A stretch of DNA of 64,000 nt from Siphonodentalium dalli. Taxonomy: Eukaryota > Mollusca > Scaphopoda > Gadilida > Siphonodentaliidae. The stretch is taken from positions 104,808,278-104,872,277 of the forward strand of contig CP136069.1 of the NCBI GenBank assembly GCA_032622095.1, given 5' to 3'. The translations under genes and the position numbers were made by a program. Shown here piece by piece: positions 1-11,835 of the stretch (positions within the stretch are counted from its first letter, which is position 1; every line of letters starts with the position of its first letter). Below the pieces are notes generated by a model. The model had not been told where the DNA came from. It was given only the letters and a program-made list of their open reading frames with translations, and did not search any database.

Positions 1-822
1 ATAGCGACGACAATTTTTGCGGGATAATATCAGTTTTACACGGGGCATACGAGATTGTTATGACCCGTGTAAAATCTGTCTTCTCTATATAGCGACGACA
101 ATTTTTGCGGGGTAATATCAGTTTTACACGGGGCATACGAGATTGTTATGACCCGTCTAAAATATGTCTTATCTATATAGCGACGACAATTTTTGCGGGA
201 TAATATCAGTTTTACACGGGGCATACGAGATTGTTATGACCCGTGTAAAATCTGTCTTCTCTATATAGCGACGACATTTTTTGAGAGATAATATCAGTTT
301 TACACGGGGCATACGAGATTGTTATGACCCGTGTAAAATATGTCTTCTCTATATAGCGACGACAATTTTTGCGGGATAATATCAGTTTTACACGGGGCAT
401 ACGAGATTGTTATGACCCGTGTAAAATCTGTCTTCTCTATATAGCGACGACAATTTTTGCGGGATAATATAATTTTTACACGGGGCATACGAGATTGTTA
501 TGACCCGTGTAAAATATGTCTTCTCTATATAGCGACGACAATTTTTGCGGGATAATATCAGTTTTACACGGGGAATACGAGATTGTTATGACCCGTGTAA
601 AATATGTCTTCTCTATATAGCGACGACAATTTTTGCGGGATAATATAATTTGTACACGGGGCATACGAAATTGTTATGACCCGTGTAAAATATGTCTTCT
701 CTATATAGCGACGACAATTTTTGCGGGATAATATCAGTTTTACAAGGGGGAATACGAGATTGTTATGACCCGTGTAAAATATGTCTTCTCTATATAGCGA
801 CGACAATTTTTGCGGGGTAATA
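1..822. repeat. 88-bp hairpin satellite, array A
   Basis: About nine tandem copies of an 88-bp unit; the array continues beyond the left window edge. Each unit contains an 11-bp perfect inverted repeat, TTTTACACGGG and CCCGTGTAAAA, around a 19-nt loop, followed by a CTGTCTTCTCTATATAGCGAC block. Units differ by scattered substitutions (for example TCAG versus TAAT before the stem). The 62-residue open frames repeating every 88 bp on the minus strand follow from the period not being a multiple of three and are not genes. Confidence 0.97.
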
Positions 823-957
823 CGAAATAAGTGTTTCCTGTTTAGTTAACATATATCGAACAAGAACACCGGGATACGGCGTGGTATGGCCCTAGAAGAA
901 ACAATGGTGCCTAAGAAGGCTTACAATTCTACAGAGGGGATAAATTTGTTATTGCAA
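811..957 (+). repeat. Array-flanking segment, copy 1
   Basis: About 145 bp starting GGGGTAATACGAAATAAG, directly after array A. It recurs at 2842-2965 after array B, differing by one A in the AGAAGAAACAATGG stretch. The array together with its right flank was therefore duplicated as a block. Confidence 0.95.
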
Positions 958-1264
958 AAGCAGACAAATAGTAGGACACATACAATGGTAGATAACTCTA
1001 TAGGGAGTGGTCAATACTATAAAACAAATGGGAAATAACTCTATTCTCCTGGATTGTTTGTAGAATGAACGAAATATAGCTGCTTTTCATCATTTTTTTC
1101 AACAAATACTCGCTTATCTCGTTTACTTTCGGAATATGTATGTTAGAGGATATAAAAGGGAGCAATACACTTCAAAAATAGTAATCGTAAATGAGTCAGA
1201 CAACCTAAATAAATGAAGCACGAGTAGCAAGATAACATCACACCAGGAATCAACGTGGCTTTGA
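958..1264. other. Spacer between satellite arrays, no gene seen
   Basis: AT-rich sequence between the flank of array A and the degenerate start of array B. I see no coding potential, RNA gene or known repeat here. Confidence 0.6.
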
Positions 1265-2845
1265 AAGATGTACATTAGACTTTCAAACTTTTGCCGGGTC
1301 ATATAAATTCTACTAGGGGGATACGAGATTGTTATGACCTTGTAAAAATCTGTCTTCTCTATAAAAAGACGACAATTTTTGCCGGGTAATATCAGGGCAT
1401 ACGAGATTGTTATGACCGTCTTCTTGTTTAGCGACGACAATTTTTGCGGGATAATATCAGTTTTACACGGGGGATACGAGATTGTTATGACCCGTGTAAA
1501 ATCTGTCTTCTCTATATAGCGACGGCATTTTTTGCGGGATAATATCAGTTTTACACGGGGCATACGAGATTGTTATGACCCGTGTAAAATCTGTCTTCTC
1601 TATATAGTGACGACATTTTTTGCGGGATAATATCAGTTTTACACGGGGCATACGAGATTGTTATGACCCGTGTAAAATCTGTCTTCTCTATATAGCGACG
1701 ACATTTGTTGCGGGATAATATCAGTTTTACACGGGACCCGTGTAAAATCTGTCTTCTCTATATAGCGACGACATTTTTTGCGGGATAATATCAGTTTTAC
1801 ACGGGGCATACGAGATTGTTATGACCCGTGTAAAATCTGTCTTCTCTATATAGCGACGACATTTTTTGCGGGATAATATCAGTTTTACACGGGGCATACG
1901 AGATTGTTATGACCCGTGTAAAATCTGTCTTCTCTATATAGCGACGACAATTTTTGAGGGGTAATATCAATTTTACACGGGGCATACGAGATTGTTATGG
2001 CCCGTGTAAAATCTGTCTTCTCTATATAGCGACGACAATTTTTGCGGGATAATATCAGTTTTACAAGGGGGAATACGAGATTGTTATGACCCGTGTAAAA
2101 TCTGTCTTCGCTATATAGCGACGACAATTTTTGCGGGATAATATCAGTTTTACAAGGGGGAATACGAGATTGTTATGACCCGTGTAAAATCTGTCTTCTC
2201 TATATAGCGACGACAATTTTTGCGGGATAATATCAGTTTTACACGGGGCATACGAGATTGTTATGACCCGCGTGTAAAATCTGTCTTCTCTATATAGCGA
2301 CGACATTTTTTGCGGGATAATATAATTTTTACACGGGGCATACGAGATTGTTATGACCCGTGTAAAATCTGTCTTCTCTATATAGCGACGACAATTTTTG
2401 CGGGATAATATAATTTTTACACGTGGCATACGAGATTGTTATGACCCGTGCAAAATATGTCTTCTCTATATAGCGACGACAATTTTTGCGGGATAATATA
2501 ATTTTTACACGGGGCATACAAGATTGTTATGACCCGTGTAAAATATGTCTTCTCTATATAGCGACGACAATTTTTGCGGGATAATATCAGTTTTACACGA
2601 GGCATACGAGATTGTTATGACCCGTGTAAAATATGTCTTCTCTATATAGCGACGACAATTTTTGCGGGATAATATAATTTTTACACGGGGCATACGAGAT
2701 TGTTATGACCCGTGTAAAATATGTCTTCTCTATATAGCGACGACAATTTTTGCCGGGTAATATCAGTTTTACACGGGGCATACGAGATTGTTATGACCCG
2801 TGTAAAATATGTCTTCTCTATATAGCGACGACAATTTTTGCGGGG
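1265..2845. repeat. 88-bp hairpin satellite, array B
   Basis: About seventeen copies of the same 88-bp unit. The first two (1265-1430) are shortened and diverged, as expected at an array edge. One unit at 1725-1747 has lost 18 nt of the loop, so its two stem halves are separated by a single base. Several units carry TTTTACAAGGGGGAATACG, which breaks the stem. Confidence 0.97.
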
Positions 2846-2965
2846 TAATACGAAATAAGTGTTTCCTGTTTAGTTAACATATATCGAACAAGAACACCGG
2901 GATACGGCGTGGTATGGCCCTAGAAGAACAATGGTGCCTAAGAAGGCTTACAATTCTACAGAGGG
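2842..2965 (+). repeat. Array-flanking segment, copy 2
   Basis: Second copy of the flank found at 811-957, nearly identical, ending at the GAGGGGATAA where the two loci diverge. About 140 bp of unassigned AT-rich DNA follow before the LINE remnant. Confidence 0.95.
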
Positions 2966-3109
2966 GATAATAGATTATATGCGCATAATGGACATTATAT
3001 ATATTATCGGTACATTGAAAGAAAATACAAATTTTTTTTCAGGATCATATTCCTTTAACATGTACCAATCAATAAGAAGTAGGTATCAAACATGTAAGCA
3101 TTAATGGAC

Positions 3110-3800
3110 ACATTTATTTGCAATTTTGGGGTAAAACAGGGTCAGTCTTTTCACACTGCTCGTTAATATGTATCTTTATACCAATCTTATTCACGAACTT
3201 AAAGACTAAACATTGGGGTTGATTTACATTTTCCTCGGTTGCTTATGCAGATGATTTTTGTTTTGGTAGCAGAAAATGAAACTGATATACAGTGGGAAAT
3301 TTATGTTGTAAATGGGGTATGGCTATCACTATAGATAAACTAAAATTGTTCATTTAAGATGTGTAAATCTGCTGATTTGACATCTTATAGATTTGTTTTT
3401 AATAATAATGTAGTAGGAATTGAAGAAAATTATAAGTATCTTAAAATAAAATAAAAATTTAAATGGTGGTTTTGGCATTATTCTGGCAAAGTCAGCCGTA
3501 ATATAAAAAATGCACACACCAAATGACATCGGTTTTAAGACATATAAGAAAAACTCTTTCTTAATTATGTAAGTCGGATAATGGACTTCAGCTGTTTGGG
3601 GCTATAAGAAATAACATTATATAGCTATTATCCAATACAGGGCTTTCAGGTATTTTCTAGGGGTGCATAGGTGTTGTCCGCTGTTGGCTATAGATGGGGA
3701 AATTGGTATTCAGACAAGCAGAATGCTACTCTGGGTGAACATGGGTAGACTTTGGAATCATTTAATAAAATTGGTGTGCATCCTTTGGTTAATTAGTACT
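3110..3800 (+). pseudogene. Decayed LINE reverse transcriptase
   Basis: Translation with several frame changes recovers a reverse-transcriptase core: NFGVKQGQS near 3130, LLVNMYLYTNLIHELKD near 3160, NIGVDL near 3215, the catalytic AYADDF near 3245, VLVAENETDIQ just after it, and the post-RT segment RAFRYFLGVHRCCPLLAIDG near 3640-3700. These are the QGCxLSP, YADD and downstream landmarks of non-LTR reverse transcriptases. At least four frameshifts and several stops separate them, so the copy is dead. It is not a copy of the LINE at 33566-44518, whose corresponding motif is QADD. The clade cannot be set by eye; the downstream block resembles CR1/RTE-like elements of invertebrates. No ends or target duplication were found. 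Confidence 0.85.
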
Positions 3801-3932
3801 TGCTGATGTAAACATGACTTCGAATTTTGTATATATACAAACTCTATGTAAGGAAGTTTTTCAATAAAGACTCATGAGAACACAAAGAGGCCTACACAAT
3901 TTTGAACTATGTTCCAAAATTACGTACTTTAA

Positions 3933-4085
3933 CAGGGTTCCCGCGGGTCCTTGAAAACCCTTGAACACCCTTGAATATGAAAATCCATATTCAAGGCCCT
4001 TGAAAACCCTTGTATTTCACCAAACTCCTTGAAAACCCTTGAATAATAGACATGTAAACACCCTTGAAAAGTTGGCAAAGCCTTG
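3933..4085. repeat. hAT left end and subterminal repeats
   Basis: Terminal CAGGGTTCC followed by about five spaced copies of CCTTGAAAACCCTTGAA or CCTTGAA. In hAT elements such subterminal motifs are the usual transposase binding sites; that role is inferred here. Confidence 0.75.
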
Positions 4086-4369
4086 AATTTGCAGTCCGTT
4101 ATGATCGCGGAATAAGGCACAATTACCCAGCGATTGGCAGAACAATAATTACGTACTAGTATGGTAAAATTGTGGAGTATTTACGGTAATTCCTGGTAAA
4201 ACCGGCGATCGACTTCCGCTTTGTTTTAATCTTTGGTTGAGTTCCATTACCGTTTGTTTGCGGCTCTGTGATTGGGTAAGAACCGAACAGCTTTTGTTTC
4301 GATGTATCTAATTAGTCACAAGTGCATTCCCACACGAAATAAAAAAATATCTTGCATTAAAATGAAAGT

Positions 4370-6787
4370 ATGCCAGGTGGTAAATGCCGATTCCAAACTT
4401 CGTGGCGAACAAAATTCGAGTGGGCAGAGTCCGTGGAAGGCCAAGCATGCCAGGCCCGATGTTGACTGTGCTTAAAAATAATAGATGTTGCCAATATGGG
4501 GGAGTATGCCTTAGTTTCCCATTCCAACGGCGAAAAACACAAAAAGACATCCCGAGAAATCAACAACACCGTTCCACTGACTCACTTCACTGGAAGATCA
4601 AACACTGTGTCGAATTCTCAAAATACAGCTCTTGGAGTTAATGAACAATCTGCATCAAATATGCATGCTCAACGCTCCAGTAACATATCTTTGGCATCTG
4701 GAAATAATGTGTTGTGTGCTGAAATCTTGTGGGTTATGAAAGTTGTTGGCAGTCACTATTCATATAACAGTTGCACATCAATAGAGGGAATTTTCCAAAA
4801 AATGTTTCCAGATAGTGAAATTGCGAAACAATTTACCTGTGGTGAGAACAAAGCTATGTACCTGTGTGTGTTTGGTATTGGAGCGTATTTGGAACATCAA
4901 ACAATTGATAAACTTAAAGATGATAGGATAAAAAATATAGTGCTGATGTTCGATGAATCCGAAAATAAAAGTCTGCTGAAAAAACAATTGGACATATATA
5001 TTCGGTACTTTGACGAAGTAAAAAACTGTGTGGTGACAAAATATTTTGACTCAGAATTCATGGGACACGCTCGTGCTGTTGACCTGCTGCCAGTGCTGTT
5101 GAAACGCCTGGAGAAGATAGAAGCTTTTCACAAAATAACTCAGTTGTCCATGGATGGCCCAAATGTTAACTGGAAATTGTTTGAGTTGTTATTGAGTACT
5201 CTTGCAGAAAAAACGCAACTGATAAATATTGGTAGCTTTGGGTTACATACAATCCACAATTCATTCAAAAATGGCTTCAGCAGTTCTGTTGTCCCTCAAA
5301 TTTTGAAGGCATTACATTGGCTGTTTAAGAGTTCTCCAGCCCGAAGAGAAGACTTTATTGCGATAACAAAAGGTGATATTTTCCCACTGAAATATTGTGG
5401 ACACCGTTGGCTAGAAAACAAATCAGTTGCAAATCGTGCGTTTCAGATATGGCCTGACATAGTTAAATATATAGCTGCCGTACAGAAGAGCAGAATTTAT
5501 ACTACTCCCACAAGTCAATCCTTCAAGACCTTATCGAACGCCATAGATGACAAAACAATTCTTGTTCAAATTGCTTTTTTCGAACATGTTTCAACAACAC
5601 TGTTTCCGTTTCTGGAGATATTTCAAAGTGACAAACCTTTAATGCCGTTCTTATGCACTCACATTGAGAAGATATTAAGGCGGCTTATGTCTAAGGTTAT
5701 TAAACCTGAAGTTCTACGTCGAGCAATATCATTACAACAACTGATGGATATTAAAATGGAACCCAATCTGATGAACTATAAAAATGTCGACCTTGGTTTC
5801 AAAGTTGAAGGTGTCATACGTGATCTTGTTAAGAAATAAAAAGTATCTGAAAGAGGTGTCATGGAAGTTCGAACAGCTAGTCGGAACATTCTATGTGATA
5901 TTATCCGTCACATATTGTTAAAATCACCAGTAAAATATTCATTGGCAAGGAATATGGATTGTATAAATCCTACTTTGATTATATCAAAACCAGAGTCTGC
6001 AAAACTTCACTTTAAGTCATTAGTTCGACAATTTATAGACTTGAAAAAAATTGATGAAGGTTCTGGTGATTCTGCGAAGGATAAGTTCACAGAATTTACA
6101 AATCGTGTGACAAAACTCAATGGTGATAACAAGGAACAATTCATGTCCTATGATCCCCTGAAGAGCATAAGTTTAGACACATTCATGTATGACAACATCA
6201 GACACATCATGAAACTTGCACCTTCACATTCTTATTCAAATATGTGGTCTGTGGTTAAAATTATACTTACATTGTCACATGGACAAGCAACTGTTGAACG
6301 TGGGTTTTCAATCAACAAGGAGATAGTAGTGGACAACTTGCATGCTGAATCATTGATAGCACAGCGGCGAATTTGTCACTACCTAAATGATATTGATGGA
6401 ATTTCCAACTTTTCAATCAACAATAAAATGCTTCAATATGCCTCAGCAGCTCGCGATCGACAGCGTTATCGCATATATCTTGAGGATAAAAAGAAAAGTA
6501 CTGTTGTCTCCTCAAGAGCAGCAAAACGTAAAGGAATACAAGACGAACTGAGGCAAAGTAAAGTTAAACGTAAACAGCTTAATGCTGATATTCAGACTCT
6601 GACTACTTCAGCAGACAATAAAGCAGAGTTATGTGAGAAATCACGTGGCTCAAAAATGAAGGACCTCATTATGGAATCAAATGCTCTCAGAAAAGCAGCT
6701 AAGGCGAAACGCGAATTCATCTCAGACATTGATGTCAAAATTAAAGAATTGGAGAAATGCCTGGAAAATGATGATGCTGCCTTGTAG
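4370..6787 (+). pseudogene. hAT transposase with two in-frame stops
   Basis: One frame of 806 codons (805 residues plus TAG) interrupted by only two stops: TGA at 4463 (codon 32) and TAA at 5837 (codon 490). I place the start at ATG 4370 because the frame then opens with KCRFQTSWRTKFEW, a typical BED-finger lead-in. The finger follows as C31-x2-C34 ... H51-x5-H57, and the TGA sits between its two cysteines. Downstream come LMFDES (about residue 195) and SMDGPNVNW (about 263), the acidic catalytic regions of this hAT branch, then the C-terminal dimerisation signature TVERGFSINKE (about 642) and a charged coiled-coil tail. A product starting at 4496 lacks the finger; one starting at 5861 holds only the dimerisation half. 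As it stands no full transposase can be made without readthrough. Family assignment is from remembered motifs, not a search. Confidence 0.88.
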
Positions 6788-7087
6788 CTGCATATTGAAA
6801 AAATGTAATGTCATTAATTATGTTACCATGTTTAATTAGAGTTTTATATACATAAAAATATTGTTCTCAACACTTTTTATCTCACTAAATGCCTTACACT
6901 GGTTGGGACTTTGTGTGAAGTACTTTATTGCCAGAAATACTACATAATATGAGTGTCAGTATAATTAAACAGATATACCATGTTCATGTGATTGGATTTT
7001 AGAACAAACACTGCCTTTGAGCATCTAATTTGCATTGCTAGCAGCTCTTAGACAGTGCTTCCCACAATCCATTAAATATCCATTAAC

Positions 7088-7202
7088 TCCTGGAAAATCC
7101 TTGAATTTTGACCCCGTCACTCCTGGAAAACCCTTGAATTTCACACCCTGATACTCCTGGAAAACCCTTGTATTTCACATTGAAATGTGTGCAGGAACCC
7201 TG
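7088..7202. repeat. hAT right end and subterminal repeats
   Basis: Three CCTGGAAAAYCCTTG motifs and the terminal GGAACCCTG. The motifs read in the same direction as those of the left end. Confidence 0.75.
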
Positions 7203-8398
7203 TTTAAAATGGCATATGAAACTGAGTAGTATGTAGCTATGAATATACACAAATAACAATGTTCTATCTTTGCACAATTCCGATGTGCCATTCTCCCTTT
7301 AAGGGTTGAAACCGGACATTTTAAGAATAAATAATTACATCCACTTAATTTTCTATAATATTTTGCCATTAGTTTCCAAAAAGGTAATATGTTTAAATAG
7401 GATAATTACATTAGGGCGGAAGTGAACATTGAGCATAGGAATTTTGCCATGGCAACATCACTATAAAGTTCCTACTATTTAATTATAATTCCTACTGAAA
7501 AAGTATATATTTTTTATTGATATTTTTAACTGATATGTAATTAAAAGGAATAATCTTCATTCCTGATATCTTTCCCACAGTATAAATACATTTGTGAAGA
7601 TCACAAACTTTTATAAATCGCTTCGTGATTTATATGTTTGTGATTTTGACCAATGTATTTTATACTCTGTAATTATATCAGGAAATGGAAGATTATACCT
7701 TAAGAAACTCCATGAACACATTTGTGTCATATCATGTGTAACTTAAGAGATTCAAGATGAAACTATAGTATGAAACTAACAGTATCACTATTTAAATCCC
7801 TACCTGAAAGAATACCTGGATTGTTATCGGAAGGAAAATTTTAGGATGAATTAATAATAGAAATACTATCTTATTCACGACAATTATCAAATTATCTCTC
7901 TTGTCGCATTTAAAAAATGAAAGAATTATTTATATATCAAACTATTGATTATATTAGTGATTACCACATACATTCAATGAATTTAATAGAATGAAAGTTT
8001 AATTTTCTTTTTCAGGACTTGATATGGAAACTATTCCATATAAAACATACATATGATTGATATTAAGTGTGACTTATAGGCCTTATTGGCTGTGTGTTTA
8101 TTGTATTTTTCCCATTATATTGAATTTTATTATACATACACATGTCACAAAAATAAATGATATCCATCTCTCTCTCTCGCTATGTTCAAGTGTGTTCCAA
8201 GGAGAATATTATCATCATTCCAAAGGACAATATATGGGGTACACACACAAGTCAATTAGAGAGAAGGAAAATTTCAATCGTATCCAGGACACATGGGACA
8301 TAATAAAAGAAAGATAAGATTGCATTTAAATCATTATAACAAACAATCCTGACAAAGTTTTTAACAAACTAAACTAGACAAATGCACAGGATTGGAGA
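7203..8398. other. AT-rich intergenic DNA
   Basis: No supported gene or recognised repeat. The 86-codon frame near 8057 lacks any family signature and has biased AT composition. Confidence 0.5.
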
Positions 8399-8539
8399 TT
8401 AGTGCGCTTTTCCCCTTAAGAAACTTGGGTTTTTCTTAACAGTCAACAAATTCCACGTCTTCAGTGTATCTTCAAACATAACCTTCACACCATTAATGTC
8501 ATTCTTAAATTTCTTATTTAGAAAGTTTTCATATTGCGT
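8399..8539 (-). CDS. Candidate terminal exon, unknown protein
   Basis: On the minus strand a run of 46 sense codons ends in TAA at 8401-8399. It begins TQYENFLNKKFK and ends NPSFLRGKAH. It is preceded by a pyrimidine-rich stretch and TCTTGCAG, then CATAG. Splicing at the first AG would leave TAG in frame, whereas splicing after CATAG gives an open frame in phase 0. The composition (Lys/Asn/Phe with scattered Trp) looks protein-like rather than repeat-like. I do not recognise the protein, and I see no upstream partner exon or polyadenylation signal close by. It could be the last exon of a host gene, a processed fragment, or chance. Confidence 0.25.
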   Translation of the reverse strand, partial: TQYENFLNKKFKNDINGVKVMFEDTLKTWNLLTVKKNPSFLRGKAH

Positions 8540-9049
8540 CTATGCTGCAAGATATACAACAAAAGAATGTAACTACAGCAACACTATGCTAACTATGGCT
8601 TACCGTTGATCGATTGTCAGAAGGCTTATCGATTGTCAGAAGGCGTGTCTCAGTCCAATAAAATGTTTACATGCTAAATAATTTTTATTGTATGTGAAGA
8701 ATTCTTATTGCTTTGTTATGACAGTAGGCACTTTTATGCTTATAGCTAAAAGCTGTTGTGTTATTTTTAATCTGTTATTTTAATTTATTGTTAATTGTTA
8801 TTGAATATTGATAGGCAGAATGTGATATTCATTTCATCTGATTACCTCATCTGTGGCATTAACATTCTTTTATTGTTTATTTAGTCCAGCTCTAATCTGT
8901 CCCTTATATAAAAAAAAACCATGGGGATTGGAACAGGTAAAATTATATAACCAGGGTGTTTCTCTGGTTAAGTGGACCAACCCATGTATTTACTCTGGTG
9001 AAATGGACTGGCCCATATATTTCTATATTCAGTCCAGATCAAGTCAGTA

Positions 9050-9100
9050 TGGTAGAAGGTTTGGGTTAAACATCTGCTGATCATGATCGGCCTCTCGTTA
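9050..9100 (+). repeat. Dispersed GGGTTAAACATCTG hairpin module
   Basis: Contains GGGTTAAACATCTG followed by an imperfect palindrome around GATCATGATC and GGCCTCTCGTTA. Related copies are at 9935-9990, 46256-46313, 57983-58040 and, inverted, 62208-62265. Confidence 0.8.
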
Positions 9101-9934
9101 CCTGATTAAAACACGCTCCCACTGTGAAAGATATAAGACAACCTGGAGACCAATCTGATTTATTGAAATTAAGCTATTTTAGCTATCATGTTTTACAAGC
9201 TTTAAAGGATTTCCTTAATACTTGGTAGGAGCATTGCTATAAGACCTAGTTTATAAATTGTTCATAGAGTGAATTTTAGGGCCAACCGACGGGTCAGAAG
9301 ATTAACTTGGATGCCTGGGCTATGGGGTTTTCATGGATTTCATCTCGAGAACAGAAATTGATGCTTTTCTATGTATGAACAAAATATATTTGTTACTATA
9401 GAGCATTTTAATAGGGCTGTTATTATTTTATCATGTCAGGGGGTCCAAGGCGGGAGGCAACAAAAGGGTCAGATAACACTAAATCAAGTAAGTACTTCAA
9501 AAATCTTTTTCTCCAGTCCAAGATGGCAGATGTTGTTAATACTTGGTGTGGATTATTGCTAGGAACCATAGTTTCCAAATTGTTCATATTGTCATGGTTG
9601 ATTGAATTTTAGGGGCCACAGAGTGCTTAGAAGATTAACATTGAAGGTTATGAATTTTATCATCCAAGCTACTTGCAAAACATTGTAATGTGTGAAACCA
9701 TTTTATTGAGGGCTACTTACTGTCTTTTATACTGTCTTACTGTCCCAGGCAATTCCAATGTTATTATTTACCTACCGATGTCAAAGTGGCACTACTAGTG
9801 TCACCAAATTCCAATAATTTGAGAATTTGTGTTATTATGCACCTTTGTCTATACATGTACTTCTTTAGTACATACAGTATAATCTATAATTGAACATCAA
9901 AACTCTAGTAGATTATAATTCTGTTCATATCTAT

Positions 9935-9990
9935 TTACTATTGCCAAGGGATGGGTTAAACATCTGCCTCTCGTAATCAGCCTCTTGTTT
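9935..9990 (+). repeat. Dispersed GGGTTAAACATCTG module, diverged copy
   Basis: Has TTGCCAAGGGATGGGTTAAA, CATCTGCC and GCCTCTTGTT, but the palindrome is degraded (CTCTCGTAATCAG). Confidence 0.7.
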
Positions 9991-10639
9991 ACTGACTACT
10001 GTTTGCTATGGCTATGAATTATTGTTTTAACCTTTCCCAATTGGATGCCTATTTTGTCAGGGCCCCAAGAGATTCTTGAATGCAACGTAACCAGAATATC
10101 TACTTGTTGATGGAGTGGTTTTATTTCTTAATAGATATTTTCTACTTTATTTGGAGAATAAATAACATCTATTCAAAATTATTTTCTTCACTAAGAACAT
10201 TCTGACTTGTGAACTCTGCTTCAATAAACTTATCAAAAGTCAGAAATCTTTGCATTTTGGATTCAAAATTACTGACAAAAAACTAAATAATAATTATAAA
10301 TTGTTCTAATGTCAAAATGCTCTACACTATATCCAAGACGAAACAGCCTCATTTCACTCATTGCTAAAAAATCGCTATGAATTGCAGACATCCCTTATTC
10401 TGCAGCAATTTCTGGTGACAGTGATTCACAGCCACCTGGTTGTTCCTTCAATGTTGTTATAACAGTAACGATCCTGTGGCGAATCACCAGAAATTGTTCA
10501 TTATATCCACTGCAAATTGGCAGAAATACCTGCAGATCTGCATACATTGTTTCAGCATCCCCAGTTTACTAGCGAACTCAGCAACGAATGATGAAACTGT
10601 TAATATAAGCAATTTACACATACATGTATATATATTTAC

Positions 10640-11835
10640 ACACTCTGGGATTTTACATTTGAATTTGTCGGCATATCTGCAGCCTGCATTTATGGGAATA
10701 ATGTTTTTAAATTTCACAGGCACTCTCTAGATAGGTGCTATCAAATTTGAACGATTTTCTATCAAAAACATGGCCTGTGCAGGCATCTTGGATTTTATTC
10801 TTTGATGGCTAAAATCGTCAGCATGCCCTATATGCCACATCCATCATCACCAAGCTTCATGTGGATCTTCGGGGTGACCTCTAGATTGGAACTATTAATT
10901 TTTTCCGTATTTTGTTGAAAAATATGGCTGCCAATATTGGATTTATCATTTGAATCCATCGACACACCCTGCAGTCCACATTGAAGAAATGTTTGAAATG
11001 TAAACAGTTTCATCTACACAATACAATCCCTTCACTAAAACCTTTTGACTTTTCATGTACCATTGACTTAAATATGATTGGAAGGATTAAGGAATACCTA
11101 TATGTTGAAGAGGATTATAAAAAGTTCATGTAGTGCCTGAAACAAGCTCCTACACCACACTAATAGGAATAATAATTTTGGATTGTACAGCACATTCAAT
11201 GATTGGCTTTAAATACACATTATGGATTTGTTCGGGTGCATGAAACTGACAAGTTAGTGCTCAAGCGCTATGCCGACTCGGAGATTGTAACATTCTACTA
11301 ACATTGCCGAAATCGACCATACCACTCCACAGAAAACATCGTCTGAACTATGCTCAATTGTAAATATTTACATCTCGATTCGGAAGCTAATATCGGCTAT
11401 AAACTAACGCAAATGAGTTCGGTATCGAGAGTCATTGCATCTAATTAATATATAAGAATGACGATGTGTTGTGTCAATTTGAATTGATATTCGTAAAAAT
11501 AACTACTTTGAGCACGATTATTCTTCATTTCTATTTGATCACCCTACCGGAGAGTTTCACATCACTTTTATAAGCAGACAGTTATAGATCAAGAACTTCT
11601 TCAAATGCTAGTCGCTGTTTAATAGCTACCTGATTGACTCCATCACCAATTTTTTTCATTCACATGTGTATATAATCCACGTTTATTAATATTCAAACCA
11701 AATATTTTTTTTAAAACATGGCCTCCAGCAGCCATCTTGGACTTCAAATTTGAATCCATTGGCACACTCTGCAGCCCGCATTTATTGGAGAATTGATTTG
11801 AAAATTTGCAGGCATGTTTAGAATCACCTCTAGAT
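10640..11835 (+). mobile_element. Tandem-cored repeat element, left part
   Basis: Consists of diverged units with the wording 'AAAACATGGCC ... CAGCCATCTTGGA ... AAATTTGAATCCATTGGCAC ... CTGCAGCC(C/T)GCATTTAT', shared with 15538-17491, 23345-24176 and 26800-27460. It breaks off at CCTCTAGAT (11835), where the 9.16-kb element begins, and resumes at 20998. The related unit at 10728-10752, CTCTAGATAGGTGCTATC, shows the uninterrupted site. The true left end was not found; about 11030-11690 has no recognisable units. Confidence 0.7.

Larger units (their letters stand above)
3933..7202 (+). mobile_element. hAT-type DNA transposon, 3.27 kb
   Basis: Bounded by short inverted ends CAGGGTTCC (3933-3941) and GGAACCCTG (7194-7202). 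Inside each end lie runs of a CCTTGAAAACCCTTGAA-like motif (3949-4085; 7088-7178, mostly CCTGGAAAACCCTTG), in the same orientation at both ends rather than inverted. It encloses a hAT-like transposase at 4370-6787. The flanks are TACTTTAA on the left and TTTAAAAT on the right, so no clean 8-bp target duplication is visible, though TTTAA occurs on both sides. CAGGGTTCC ends are common for animal hAT elements. Confidence 0.88.
8540..10639. other. Intergenic DNA with minor repeats
   Basis: Mostly unassigned. It holds a short tandem duplication of TATCGATTGTCAGAAGGC at about 8610-8645 and two copies of the GGGTTAAACATCTG dispersed module listed separately. A repeated theme (GGGCC followed by AGAAGATTAAC) at about 9280 and 9610 suggests an old diverged duplication. 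Confidence 0.5.

Noticed and set aside
36-2781. Repeated 62-residue minus-strand frames in the satellite
   Set aside because: They recur with the 88-bp period in shifting frames and end at the same repeat-encoded stops; no start context or domain.
1-2845. CRISPR-like array
   Set aside because: Units are contiguous with no variable spacers, and the surrounding DNA is animal.
3933-7202. piggyBac or Kolobok assignment from TTAA near both ends
   Set aside because: TTAA is not positioned equally at the two ends, and the transposase has hAT landmarks with a BED finger and hAT dimerisation signature.
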